From NCBI GenBank assembly GCA_001817765.1, contig MHIZ01000021.1:1-20627 (forward strand): a DNA stretch of 20,627 bases, read 5' to 3'. Below the pieces are notes generated by a model, which saw only the letters and a program-made list of their open reading frames with translations, made no database searches and was not told the origin of the DNA. This document shows, one piece after another, positions 12,668 to 20,292 of this stretch; the first letter of the stretch is position 1; the number at the start of each line of letters is the position of its first letter. A program made the position numbers and the translations under genes. This stretch comes from Candidatus Colwellbacteria bacterium RIFCSPLOWO2_02_FULL_44_20b. Lineage in GTDB: Bacteria > Patescibacteriota > Minisyncoccia > UBA6257 > Colwellbacteraceae.

Positions 12668-12748
12668 GTGGTCAATATCCGAAATTCGGTTTTCCGTAAG
12701 AAGGATACAGGGACCCCCCCCTCTCTATTTATAAAGGGTTGAGTGGTC

Positions 12749-12777
12749 TTGTCCTGAAAAATAGGATTTGATATAGT
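12749..12777 (+). promoter_or_regulatory. Proximal promoter P2 of the str operon
   Basis: TTGTCC (12749-12754), 17-bp spacer, TATAGT (12772-12777). Start near 12784 gives a 12-nt leader to the rpsL ATG at 12796. Confidence 0.6.
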
Positions 12778-12795
12778 TTGTGCCGTTACGAAGAT

Positions 12796-13215
12796 ATGCC
12801 AACAATCTCACAACTTTTAAAAAAGGGAAGAAAGAAACAGGTAAAGAAATCGAAGACCCCTGGACTAGGGCGTTATTTTAATTACCTCAAAAATAAACCG
12901 CTTGATCGGCCTTCGCCCTTCAAGCGTGGTGTATGTCTTAAAGTTTTCACGACAACTCCAAAGAAACCGAACTCAGCGCTCCGAAAAGTGGCGCGCGTGC
13001 GGTTGACGAATGGATATGAAGTAACAGCCTATATTCCGGGAGAAGGACACAACTTACAAGAACACTCTGTTGTTATGCTTCGCGGGGGCAGGGTAAAAGA
13101 CTTACCGGGTGTCCGGTATCACATTATCCGTGGCCGACTTGATGCAACGGGCGTTGAAGGAAGGAAACGCAGTCGAAGTCTCTACGGTGTAAAAAAATCA
13201 AAGAAAGGCAAGTAA
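12796..13215 (+). CDS. rpsL: Small-subunit ribosomal protein uS12
   Basis: uS12 sits in the decoding centre of the 30S subunit. The 139 residues start MPTISQLLKKGRKK and include the universal loop TTTPKKPNSALRKVARVRLTN (site of streptomycin-resistance changes, here wild type), PGEGHNLQEHSVV and RGGRVKDLPGVRYHIIRG. Between KSKTPGLG and FKRGVCLKV there are about 15 more residues than in E. coli. An earlier in-frame ATG-like start at 12778 lies inside the promoter and is rejected. First gene of rpsL-rpsG-fusA. Confidence 0.97.
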   Translation: MPTISQLLKKGRKKQVKKSKTPGLGRYFNYLKNKPLDRPSPFKRGVCLKVFTTTPKKPNSALRKVARVRLTNGYEVTAYIPGEGHNLQEHSVVMLRGGRVKDLPGVRYHIIRGRLDATGVEGRKRSRSLYGVKKSKKGK

Positions 13216-13218
13216 AAA

Positions 13219-13686
13219 ATGAGAAAAAAACGGAATTACAAACGAACATATAGACCTGATGTGAAATATGACAGCGTGATTGCATCGCGTCTGATTAATT
13301 ATCTAATGAAAGACGGCAATAAAACTGCCGCCGAAAAAACACTCTATCGAGCGCTTGAACAAGTTGAAGAAAAATTAAAGCAAAATCCGATGCAAGTACT
13401 TGAAAAAGCACTTGAAAACACAACGCCGCTTGTAGAGGTTCGTTCTCGTCGTGTTGGTGGCGCGAACTATCAAGTGCCGGTTGAAGTTCGTCCGGAACGA
13501 AAATTTATGCTTTCAACCCGTTGGCTTTTAGCCGCCGCCCGTTCGAAAAAGGGCCGTCCGATGTTTGAGAAATTAGCAGATGAAATTATCGCCGCTTCGA
13601 AAAACGAGGGTGATGCTATTAAAAAGAAGCTTGACGTCCATCGAATGGCTGAGGCGAATAGAGCGTTTGCTCATTTTGCCTGGTAA
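13219..13686 (+). CDS. rpsG: Small-subunit ribosomal protein uS7
   Basis: uS7 nucleates assembly of the 30S head and contacts the E-site tRNA. The 155 residues begin MRKKRNYKRTYRPDVKYDS and contain KDGNKTAAEKTLYRAL, ENTTPLVEVRSRRVGGANYQVPVEV and the C-terminal HRMAEANRAFAHFAW. Length is normal. It starts 3 nt after rpsL and ends 12 nt before fusA, so it is translated from the same mRNA. Confidence 0.97.
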   Translation: MRKKRNYKRTYRPDVKYDSVIASRLINYLMKDGNKTAAEKTLYRALEQVEEKLKQNPMQVLEKALENTTPLVEVRSRRVGGANYQVPVEVRPERKFMLSTRWLLAAARSKKGRPMFEKLADEIIAASKNEGDAIKKKLDVHRMAEANRAFAHFAW

Positions 13687-13698
13687 TTCTCCGAGACT

Positions 13699-15795
13699 AT
13701 GCCCCGTCAGCACCCAATTGAAAAAATAAGAGATATCGGCATTATTGCCCATATTGATGCTGGAAAAACCACGACAACCGAGGGTATTTTGTATTTAACA
13801 GGACGCACGCATAAAATCGGCGCGGTGCACGAGGGTGACACTCAAATGGACTGGATGGATCAGGAACGCGAACGGGGAATTACAATTACTTCCGCCGCGA
13901 CTGCTTGTGAATGGGAATTAAAACATTACCCATCAACTGGAAAGCACGGAGTTAGTATTATTGATACCCCAGGTCATATCGACTTTACTGTCGAAGTAAA
14001 ACGATCACTCCGCGTTCTCGATGGAGCGGTTGTTGTATTCGACGGCAAAATGGGCGTTGAGCCGCAATCTGAAACAAACTGGCATTATGCCGACGAGTAC
14101 AATGTCCCGCGAATCTGTTTTATTAATAAAATCAATCAGACTGGCGGTGATTTTTATAAAAGCTTAGCTTCGATTAAAGAACGGTTGAACCCGAACGCAA
14201 TCGCGGTGCAGTTACCGATCGGTTTTGAAAAAAGCATTCGAGGCGTTGTTGATCTTGTTGCTCTAAAGGCATATACCTACACCGATTTTCACGATAAGGA
14301 ATTAAAAGAAGAAGAGATCCCTGCCGCTATGAAAGAGGAAGTTACGAAGTATCGGACTGAACTCATTGAAAAAGCTGTCGAACACGATGACAAACTTATG
14401 GAGAGATACCTTGAGAATGGAGAAATTACGCAAGCCGAACTCGTAGACGCGATTCGCAAAGGAACAATCGCTGGCAAACTTTTTCCTGTATATGGCGGTG
14501 ATGGCCGCGGTGTAATTGTCGAAACTGTTCTTGATGGTGTTGTAAATTACCTGCCAGCTCCAAGTGATCTTCCTCCGGTTAAAGGAACGCATCCGGAAAC
14601 AGGAGAAGAAATGACGCGTGAAGCAAAAGATGATGCGCCGTTAAGCGCGCTTGCGTTTAAGATTGCGGCAGATCCGTTTGTAGGAACTCTTACATATTTC
14701 AGAGTGTATTCAGGCACGTTAAAACGCGGAAGTTACATTTTAAACTCGACAAAAGGCACCCAAGAACGCGTTGGTCGGGTACTTCGTATGCACGCGAACC
14801 ACCGCGAAGAAATTGAAGAGGTCTATGCCGGCGGCATCGCCGCGATTGTGGGACTCAAAGACACAACAACCGGTGACACCTTGTGCGATCCGGACAAATC
14901 AATTGTGCTCGAAAACATTAAATTCCCGGAACCTGTTATCTCGGTTCGCATCAGTCCAAAGACAAAAGCTGATCAGGAAAAAATGGGTATTTCATTGCAT
15001 AAGCTTGCCGAGGAAGATCCGACGTTCCGTGTAAGCGGCGATCCTGACACAGGCGAAACAATCATTTCAGGAATGGGCGAACTCCATCTTGAAGTGCTCG
15101 TAGAACGTATGAAACGGGAGTTCGGCGTTGAGGCAAGTGTCGGTCGGCCGCAAGTCGCGTACAAGGAAACAATTCTAGGTGAGGCGGAGGCCGAAGGAAA
15201 ATACATCCGCCAATCCGGTGGTCGTGGTCAATACGGACACGTCTGGATAGAGGTCAGGCCGACAGAAGAGCGAAATGCTGGCTATGTTTTCGTAAACGCG
15301 ATCAGAGGCGGTGTTATTCCGCAAGAATATATTCCTGCCGTTGAAAAAGGTATCAGGGAGGCAATGGAGAGAGGTATCGTTGCGGGTTATCCGATGATTG
15401 ATATCGAAGCAAAACTTTTTGATGGCTCGTATCACGACGTCGACTCATCAGAAGCCGCGTTCAAAATCGCCGCTTCAACTGCGTTTCAAGAAGCCGCGAG
15501 AAAATCAAAACCAGTTATCCTTGAACCAATTATGAAAGTACAAGTCATCGCGCCGCCCGAATTCTTAGGTGATGTGACGGGAGATCTTTCTGCGAAACGT
15601 GGAAAGATTGAAGCTTTGAACGATAGGCCAAACATCAAAGTAGTTGACGCGAAAGTGCCACTCTCGGAAATGTTCGGTTACGCGACGAAACTCCGCTCAA
15701 TGACACAAGGGAGAGGATCGTTTACAATGGAATTCGACCGGTACGATGTTGTACCGAAAAGCATTGAACAAATGATTGTCGAAGGTAAAAAATAA
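13699..15795 (+). CDS. fusA: Elongation factor G with atypical G4 motif
   Basis: EF-G is the GTPase that drives translocation and, with RRF, ribosome recycling. The 698 residues show the P-loop AHIDAGKTTTTE, RERGITI, DTPGHIDFT, domain II, and the domain IV/V segments VAYKETI, SGGRGQYGHV and GYPMIDIEAKLFDGSYHDVDSSEAAFKIA. The guanine-recognition motif NKxD reads NKIN (residues 143-146; codons AAT AAA ATC AAT), followed by QTGGDF. The Asp that normally pairs with the guanine base is thus Asn. Everything else looks intact, and the gene is in its normal operon position. No second fusA is visible in this window. Confidence 0.96.
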   Translation: MPRQHPIEKIRDIGIIAHIDAGKTTTTEGILYLTGRTHKIGAVHEGDTQMDWMDQERERGITITSAATACEWELKHYPSTGKHGVSIIDTPGHIDFTVEVKRSLRVLDGAVVVFDGKMGVEPQSETNWHYADEYNVPRICFINKINQTGGDFYKSLASIKERLNPNAIAVQLPIGFEKSIRGVVDLVALKAYTYTDFHDKELKEEEIPAAMKEEVTKYRTELIEKAVEHDDKLMERYLENGEITQAELVDAIRKGTIAGKLFPVYGGDGRGVIVETVLDGVVNYLPAPSDLPPVKGTHPETGEEMTREAKDDAPLSALAFKIAADPFVGTLTYFRVYSGTLKRGSYILNSTKGTQERVGRVLRMHANHREEIEEVYAGGIAAIVGLKDTTTGDTLCDPDKSIVLENIKFPEPVISVRISPKTKADQEKMGISLHKLAEEDPTFRVSGDPDTGETIISGMGELHLEVLVERMKREFGVEASVGRPQVAYKETILGEAEAEGKYIRQSGGRGQYGHVWIEVRPTEERNAGYVFVNAIRGGVIPQEYIPAVEKGIREAMERGIVAGYPMIDIEAKLFDGSYHDVDSSEAAFKIAASTAFQEAARKSKPVILEPIMKVQVIAPPEFLGDVTGDLSAKRGKIEALNDRPNIKVVDAKVPLSEMFGYATKLRSMTQGRGSFTMEFDRYDVVPKSIEQMIVEGKK

Positions 15796-15816
15796 TTAAT
15801 GTAATAAGGTCGAAAA

Positions 15817-15854
15817 ATCCTTTTGTGGGACTCGTCCTGAGCCCGTCAAAGGAT
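15817..15854. repeat. Dispersed repeat hairpin after fusA
   Basis: ATCCTTT (15817-15823) and AAAGGAT (15848-15854) pair; the right part CTCGTCCTGAGCCCGTCAAAGGA resembles the dispersed element seen in mnmA and aspS. The element runs directly into the -35 box of tuf. It could act as a weak terminator or processing site between fusA and tuf. Confidence 0.55.
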
Positions 15855-15882
15855 TGACAAAGACGCCATTTCCTTATAGGAT
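15854..15882 (+). promoter_or_regulatory. tuf promoter
   Basis: TTGACA (15854-15859), 17-bp spacer, TAGGAT (15877-15882). Start near 15889 gives a leader of about 38 nt without an evident Shine-Dalgarno sequence. Confidence 0.6.
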
Positions 15883-15926
15883 TATGTCGTCGTAAAGATA
15901 AACGTCATTTTTTTATACACAACAGC

Positions 15927-17126
15927 ATGGCAGAAAAAGCAAAGTTCGTTCGCGGCAAGCCGCACGTGAACGTCGGCACCATCGGTCACGTTGATCATGG
16001 CAAGACGACGCTCACGGCCGCGATGACTCACGTCCTTTTTATGAAAGGATGGGCGGCGAAGGAAGAGGGAGTCGATAATATCGACAATGCTCCGGAAGAA
16101 AAAGCGCGTGGTATTACAATTGCGCTTCATCACTCTGAATACGAATCAGAGAAGCGCCATTACGCGCACATCGACTGTCCTGGGCACGCTGACTATATTA
16201 AGAATATGATTACCGGTGCCGCTCAAATGGACGGCGCCATTCTCGTTGTTTCAGCGGCTGACGGTCCAATGCCGCAGACACGGGAGCACATTCTCTTAGC
16301 TCGCCAAGTCGGTCTTCCCGCGCTTGTCGTCTTCTTAAACAAAGTTGATCAAGTTGATGATCCGGAACTTTTGGATCTCGTTGAAGCTGAAGTTCGTGAA
16401 CTTTTGAGCAAATACGAATTTCCTGGAAACACAACCCCGATCATTCGTGGTTCGGCGTTGAAAGCGCTTGAAGCAAAGTCAGCTGATGACGAGGCGGCAA
16501 AACCGATCCTCGATCTTGTAAGCGCGCTTGATACATTCATTCCCGATCCGGTTCGAGAAACAGATAAACCGTTCTTGATGCCGATTGAAGACATCTTTTC
16601 AATCGAAGGACGCGGTACTGTCGTAACCGGCCGTGCCGAGCGTGGAATTCTTAAGGTAAACGAAGAAATTGAAATCATCGGTTTGAAACCGACGCAGAAG
16701 ACTGTTGTTACTGGAATTGAAATGTTCAACAAGATGCTTGACGACGCCCAAGCGGGTGACAACGTCGGTATCTTGCTTCGTGGTACGAAAAAAGAAGATG
16801 TTGAACGCGGACAAGTCATTGCGAAACCAGGAAGCGTTACGCCGCATACAGATTTCGAAGCCGAAGTTTACATCTTGAGCAAAGAGGAAGGTGGACGCCA
16901 CACCCCGATGTTTGCTGGTTATAAGCCTCAATTCTACATTCGCACAACTGACGTAACTGGTGAAATTACACTTCCCGAAGGAACCGAAATGGTAATGCCG
17001 GGCGATACGGTAAAATTCACGGTAAAACTCATTGCTCCAGTCGCGCTTGAAGAAAAACAACGGTTCGCTATCCGCGAAGGCGGAAAAACAGTTGCCGCCG
17101 GTGTTGTAACAAAAATTACGAAGTAA
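15927..17126 (+). CDS. tuf: Elongation factor Tu
   Basis: EF-Tu brings aminoacyl-tRNA to the ribosomal A site in a GTP-dependent way. The 399 residues show G1 GHVDHGKT, RGITIALHHSEYE, G3 DCPGHADYIKNMITGAAQMDGAILVVSA, G4 NKVD (normal, in contrast to EF-G next door), G5 RGSALKALE, and domains II and III (GRGTVVTGRAERG, GYKPQFYIRTTDVTG). Length is close to the usual 394. It has its own promoter in the fusA-tuf gap and continues into rpsJ after 37 nt. Confidence 0.98.
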   Translation: MAEKAKFVRGKPHVNVGTIGHVDHGKTTLTAAMTHVLFMKGWAAKEEGVDNIDNAPEEKARGITIALHHSEYESEKRHYAHIDCPGHADYIKNMITGAAQMDGAILVVSAADGPMPQTREHILLARQVGLPALVVFLNKVDQVDDPELLDLVEAEVRELLSKYEFPGNTTPIIRGSALKALEAKSADDEAAKPILDLVSALDTFIPDPVRETDKPFLMPIEDIFSIEGRGTVVTGRAERGILKVNEEIEIIGLKPTQKTVVTGIEMFNKMLDDAQAGDNVGILLRGTKKEDVERGQVIAKPGSVTPHTDFEAEVYILSKEEGGRHTPMFAGYKPQFYIRTTDVTGEITLPEGTEMVMPGDTVKFTVKLIAPVALEEKQRFAIREGGKTVAAGVVTKITK

Positions 17127-17163
17127 ACTCGAAAACAAAAAATAGTTCTCGAAAAACAAAACG

Positions 17164-17493
17164 ATGGCGAAATCACAAGAAAGCGAAAAGACAAAAATAA
17201 AACTACGCGTAAAGTCCTACGACCATAAACTTGTCGACAACTCATGCCGGCAGATTATCGAAGTGGCGCGCAGGAATGATGCGGAAATTATGGGTCCGAC
17301 CCCGCTTCCGACCGAATTCAAACGGTATACCGTCAATCGTTCAACGTTCATCGATAAAAACTCTCGAGAACAATTTGAGATGCGGATTCACAAAAGGCTT
17401 ATCAATATTGTGAACCCGAATCAAAAGATCATTGAAGCGCTCTCTGACCTGAACCTGCCTGCCGGCGTTGATATCGAAATCAAGCTCGGTTAG
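17164..17493 (+). CDS. rpsJ: Small-subunit ribosomal protein uS10
   Basis: uS10 is part of the 30S head and also the NusE partner in antitermination. The 109 residues include KIKLRVKSYDHKLVDNSCRQ, GPTPLPTEFKRYTVNRSTFIDKNSREQFEMRIHKRL and the C-terminal LPAGVDIEIKLG. A short Lys/Glu/Ser N-terminal extension (about 9 residues) precedes the usual start. It follows tuf closely and is followed by an unusual spacer holding a repeat, a promoter and a hairpin before rplC. Confidence 0.97.
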   Translation: MAKSQESEKTKIKLRVKSYDHKLVDNSCRQIIEVARRNDAEIMGPTPLPTEFKRYTVNRSTFIDKNSREQFEMRIHKRLINIVNPNQKIIEALSDLNLPAGVDIEIKLG

Positions 17494-17505
17494 ACAAATA
17501 AAAAA

Positions 17506-17550
17506 GCTTGCCCTGAGCGATCCCGGGTTCATCAAAGGAGAGTCGAAGAG
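17506..17550 (+). repeat. Interrupted dispersed repeat after rpsJ
   Basis: GCTTGCCCTGAGCGA (17506-17520) and AGTCGAAGAG (17541-17550) look like the two halves of the element found in mnmA and aspS, separated by about 20 bp (17521-17540) that include CCCGGG and CATCAAAGG. It may be one copy inserted into another. Confidence 0.55.
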
Positions 17551-17579
17551 TGGACAGAGAAAAGAAAATAGTATAGTAT
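17551..17579 (+). promoter_or_regulatory. Internal promoter before rplC
   Basis: TGGACA (17551-17556), 17-bp spacer, TAGTAT (17574-17579); an alternative -10 is TATAGT at 17572-17577. It would start an about 75-nt leader to rplC. Confidence 0.5.
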
Positions 17580-17612
17580 CGTTTTCGGGTACATAGCTCA
17601 ACACAGGAATTT

Positions 17613-17648
17613 AAAGAGTCCGCGGCTAACCCCGCGGCTCTTTATTTA
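17613..17648 (+). terminator. Terminator-like hairpin in the rplC leader
   Basis: AAAGAG (17613-17618), bulged T, CCGCGG (17620-17625), loop CTAACC, CCGCGG (17632-17637), CTCTTT (17638-17643), then ATTTAT. A strong 12-bp stem with a modest T-tail, ending 13 nt before the rplC ATG. Lying downstream of a promoter and upstream of a ribosomal protein operon, it suits an attenuator; it could also simply terminate transcription from rpsJ. Confidence 0.7.
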
Positions 17649-17660
17649 TACGCTCTAAGA

Positions 17661-18095
17661 ATGAAATACATCACAGGCAAAAAGGTGAAAATGACGCAGG
17701 TTTTTAAGGATGACAAAGTCATCCCGGTAACCGTTATTGCGGCCGAGGGCCTGGGAAATTCTGAAACCCCGGAAATCAAAGAAGGCGATAAAGTGAAGGT
17801 AAGCGGGACCTCAAAAGGCCGCGGATTCCAAGGCGTTGTGAAACGATATGGATTTCACGGCGGCCCCAAAACACACGGTCAAAAAAATCGTCTTCGTGCG
17901 CCGGGATCAATTGGAAGTACGGCCCCTCAAAAAGTCTACCCAGGAAGGCGTATGGCTGGACGTATGGGCGGCGTAAAAATCACTGTAAAAAATCTGAGGG
18001 TTGTTGAAATCAACAAAGAAAAACAAGAAATTTTGCTTCAAGGCGCCGTTCCGGGAAACAGAAAAGGAAAGGTGAAAATTTATCCGAAACAATGA
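17661..18095 (+). CDS. rplC: Large-subunit ribosomal protein uL3, internally shortened
   Basis: uL3 is an early-assembly protein reaching the peptidyl transferase centre. The 144 residues keep the N terminus (MKYITGKKVKMTQVF...IPVTVIA) and the C-terminal two thirds (EGDKVKVSGTSKGRGFQGV, GFHGGPKTHG, RAPGSIGSTAPQKVYPGRRMAGRMGG, LQGAVPGNRKG). Bacterial uL3 is usually about 205-210 residues. About 60 residues that normally follow the first strand block are absent, the join lying near residues 28-40. The long loop that reaches the catalytic centre is present. The frame is intact and it overlaps rplD by 4 nt. Confidence 0.94.
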   Translation: MKYITGKKVKMTQVFKDDKVIPVTVIAAEGLGNSETPEIKEGDKVKVSGTSKGRGFQGVVKRYGFHGGPKTHGQKNRLRAPGSIGSTAPQKVYPGRRMAGRMGGVKITVKNLRVVEINKEKQEILLQGAVPGNRKGKVKIYPKQ

Positions 18096-18724
18096 CAGCC
18101 GATCTCTACAATCAAGAGGCAAAGAAAATCGGAACAGTTGAGTTGCCGGACAAGATTTTTAAGCGTTCATGGAACGCTGATTTAGTGCACTTCGCGGTGC
18201 AAGCCCAAATGGTAAATAAGCGAAAACCAATTGCTCACACAAAAGACAGAAGTGAAGTACGAGGCGGTGGAAGAAAACCATGGCGCCAAAAAGGAACTGG
18301 CCGCGCGCGCCATGGTTCAACCCGTTCACCGATCTGGATTGGTGGTGGCGTAACCCACGGTCCGCGGAATGAAAAGAAGTTTGAAGTAAAAATAAACAAG
18401 AAAATGTTGAAAGGCGCGATCCAGACAGCGCTCTCAAAACGGGTTGCTGATGAGGAATTTAAAGTAGTTGATTCATTGATAATTGCGGAAGCAAAAACAA
18501 AAAATATCGCGGCCATCCTCAAAAACTTTTTCGAAAAAAATCCAAACGCGCTTATTATCGCTGAAAAAAATAATAAGAATATCTATCGGGCGAGCAAAAA
18601 TATGAAAAATGTAAAAAGTATAAGCGCCGATACGTTGAACATCTACGATTTGATGAGATATAAAACAATCTTACTTGAAGAAAAAGCCCTGGAAACTATA
18701 AAAACCCGCTATGGCACTGTTTAA
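18092..18724 (+). CDS. rplD: Large-subunit ribosomal protein uL4
   Basis: uL4 lines the exit tunnel and in some bacteria represses its own operon. The 210 residues contain the tunnel loop (TKDRSEVRGGGRKPWRQKGTGRARHGSTRSPIWIGGGVTHGP in two halves around residues 49-90) and a C-terminal Rossmann-like part. The start codon overlaps the rplC stop (ATGA), indicating translational coupling. A possible regulator of the hairpin before rplC by analogy with E. coli L4, which is inference only. Confidence 0.96.
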   Translation: MTADLYNQEAKKIGTVELPDKIFKRSWNADLVHFAVQAQMVNKRKPIAHTKDRSEVRGGGRKPWRQKGTGRARHGSTRSPIWIGGGVTHGPRNEKKFEVKINKKMLKGAIQTALSKRVADEEFKVVDSLIIAEAKTKNIAAILKNFFEKNPNALIIAEKNNKNIYRASKNMKNVKSISADTLNIYDLMRYKTILLEEKALETIKTRYGTV

Positions 18725-19103
18725 AAAATCACAACCAAAAAAGGAAGAGCCGAAAGCGGAAGTAGTAAAAGAGGTAAAAAAAGAAACATCCGCGAAAAAA
18801 ACCGGACCGGCAAAAACCGCGAAGTTTGATTACTTTGTTATTAAAAAACCCTGGATTACAGAAAAAGCCACGACAGAAAGCTCAAAGAATAAATATGCGT
18901 TTCTCGTGAAAAAGGACGCGGTCTCCCCTGAAGTCAGAAAAGCGGTTGAAGCTATCTATAAAGTAAATGTTATAGGTGTGAGTATGGTAAATACAAAATC
19001 AAAAACACGTCGCCTCGGGCGGAGTGTCGGAAAAAAAGCAGGTATTAAAAAAGCTATTGTTACCGTAAAAGAAGGTCAGTCAATCGATATTATCCCGCAT
19101 TAA
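18711..19103 (+). CDS. rplW: Large-subunit ribosomal protein uL23
   Basis: uL23 is at the tunnel exit and docks SRP and trigger factor. The 130 residues have a charged N-terminal extension of about 40 residues rich in Lys, Glu and Ala, then the L23 core (KKPWITEKATTESSKNKYAFLVKKDA, VEAIYKVNVIGVSMVNTKSK). The extension is longer than in E. coli (100 residues in all). It overlaps rplD by 14 nt. Confidence 0.95.
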   Translation: MALFKKSQPKKEEPKAEVVKEVKKETSAKKTGPAKTAKFDYFVIKKPWITEKATTESSKNKYAFLVKKDAVSPEVRKAVEAIYKVNVIGVSMVNTKSKTRRLGRSVGKKAGIKKAIVTVKEGQSIDIIPH

Positions 19104-19108
19104 AAACA

Positions 19109-19948
19109 ATGAAGCAGTATAAACCAAGAACTCCTAGCCAGCGATTTCTTTCTCACGTTGATTACACGAAACTGAGCAAGGAGAAGCCGATGAAAACGCA
19201 TACAAAGCGTTTGAAAACCAATGCCGGTAGGAACAACCAAGGACGAATAACAGTCCGTCATCAAGGCGGTGGCGTGAAACAATTGTACCGTTTGGTTGAC
19301 TTCAAACAAAATAAAAGCAATGTGCCCGCGCGAGTTTTAGGAATTGAGTACGATCCGTACCGCACAGCGTTCATTGCCCGAATCGTTTACAAAGACGGCG
19401 CTAAAAGCTATATTATTGCTCCAGACGGCTTGAAAGTTAGGGATGAGGTAATAACAGCGGAAAATGCTCCGCTTAAAATCGGTAACCGGCTTATGATAAA
19501 AAATGTGCCGGTCGGCTACAGCGTTCATAATATCGAACTACAGCCGGGTCAAGGCGGAAAAATTGCTCGCTCTGCTGGAGGAAGCGCCGAGATTCTTGCT
19601 CAAGAAAACGGGTACACGATGATAAAATTAACCTCCGGAGAAGTACGAAAAGTTCTCTGGAGTGGTCTTGCATCGCTCGGTACGGTTTCAAATACAGAGC
19701 ATAGCTTGGTAAATCTAGGAAAAGCCGGACGTTCGCGCTGGTTAGGCGTACGACCGACGGTTCGCGGTTCAGTAATGAATCCTGTTGATCACCCGTACGG
19801 TGGAGGTGAAGGCAAGCAACGCCGCGGTACGCGCAGGCCGAAAACCCTCTGGGGCAAAGTAACCGGCGGACGAAAGACGCGAAACCCGAAAAAATGGTCA
19901 TCAAAACTTATTGTGAAACGTCGTGTTTCAAAACGTAATTCAAAGTAA
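19109..19948 (+). CDS. rplB: Large-subunit ribosomal protein uL2 with His-to-Tyr change
   Basis: uL2 is needed for subunit association and for peptidyl transferase activity. The 279 residues contain YKPRTPSQRFLS, AGRNNQGRITVRHQGGG, the RNA-binding domains, and VMNPVDHPYGGGEGKQRRG near the C terminus. In nearly all bacteria this loop reads DHPHGGGEG; here the second His (the residue numbered 229 in E. coli) is Tyr230 (codon TAC at 19796-19798). Otherwise full length. It starts 5 nt after rplW and ends 3 nt before rpsS. Confidence 0.97.
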   Translation: MKQYKPRTPSQRFLSHVDYTKLSKEKPMKTHTKRLKTNAGRNNQGRITVRHQGGGVKQLYRLVDFKQNKSNVPARVLGIEYDPYRTAFIARIVYKDGAKSYIIAPDGLKVRDEVITAENAPLKIGNRLMIKNVPVGYSVHNIELQPGQGGKIARSAGGSAEILAQENGYTMIKLTSGEVRKVLWSGLASLGTVSNTEHSLVNLGKAGRSRWLGVRPTVRGSVMNPVDHPYGGGEGKQRRGTRRPKTLWGKVTGGRKTRNPKKWSSKLIVKRRVSKRNSK

Positions 19949-19951
19949 CAT

Positions 19952-20290
19952 ATGAGCCGAAGTTCAAAAAAAGGTCCGTATATTGACGAGAAGCTTCTGA
20001 AAAAAGTAGGCCGTCTTAAGATTGGCGACAGAACCGTGATTAAAACCTGGGCGCGAGCCTCAGAAGTCGCTCCGGAAATGGTCGGATTCACCTTTGGTAT
20101 TCATAACGGCAAGAATTTCGTTGAAGTACTTATGACTGAAGATATGGTAGGTCATAAACTGGGAGAGTTTTCTCCGACAAAGAAATTCGTAAGGCACGGA
20201 GGTAAAATTCAAAAAGAGATGGAGAAAAAAGTGGAAGACACAACTCGCACTGCCCAAACAACCGCGAAAACAACCACTGAAAAGAAATAG
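19952..20290 (+). CDS. rpsS: Small-subunit ribosomal protein uS19
   Basis: uS19 lies in the 30S head next to uS13. The 112 residues start MSRSSKKGPYIDEKLLKKV and contain IKTWARASEVAPEMVGFTFGIHNGKNFVEVLMTEDMVGHKLGEF in consecutive blocks. The C terminus has a Thr/Lys/Glu-rich tail of about 25 residues (TTRTAQTTAKTTTEKK) beyond the usual 92-residue length. Start 3 nt after rplB. Confidence 0.96.
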   Translation: MSRSSKKGPYIDEKLLKKVGRLKIGDRTVIKTWARASEVAPEMVGFTFGIHNGKNFVEVLMTEDMVGHKLGEFSPTKKFVRHGGKIQKEMEKKVEDTTRTAQTTAKTTTEKK

Positions 20291-20292
20291 AT

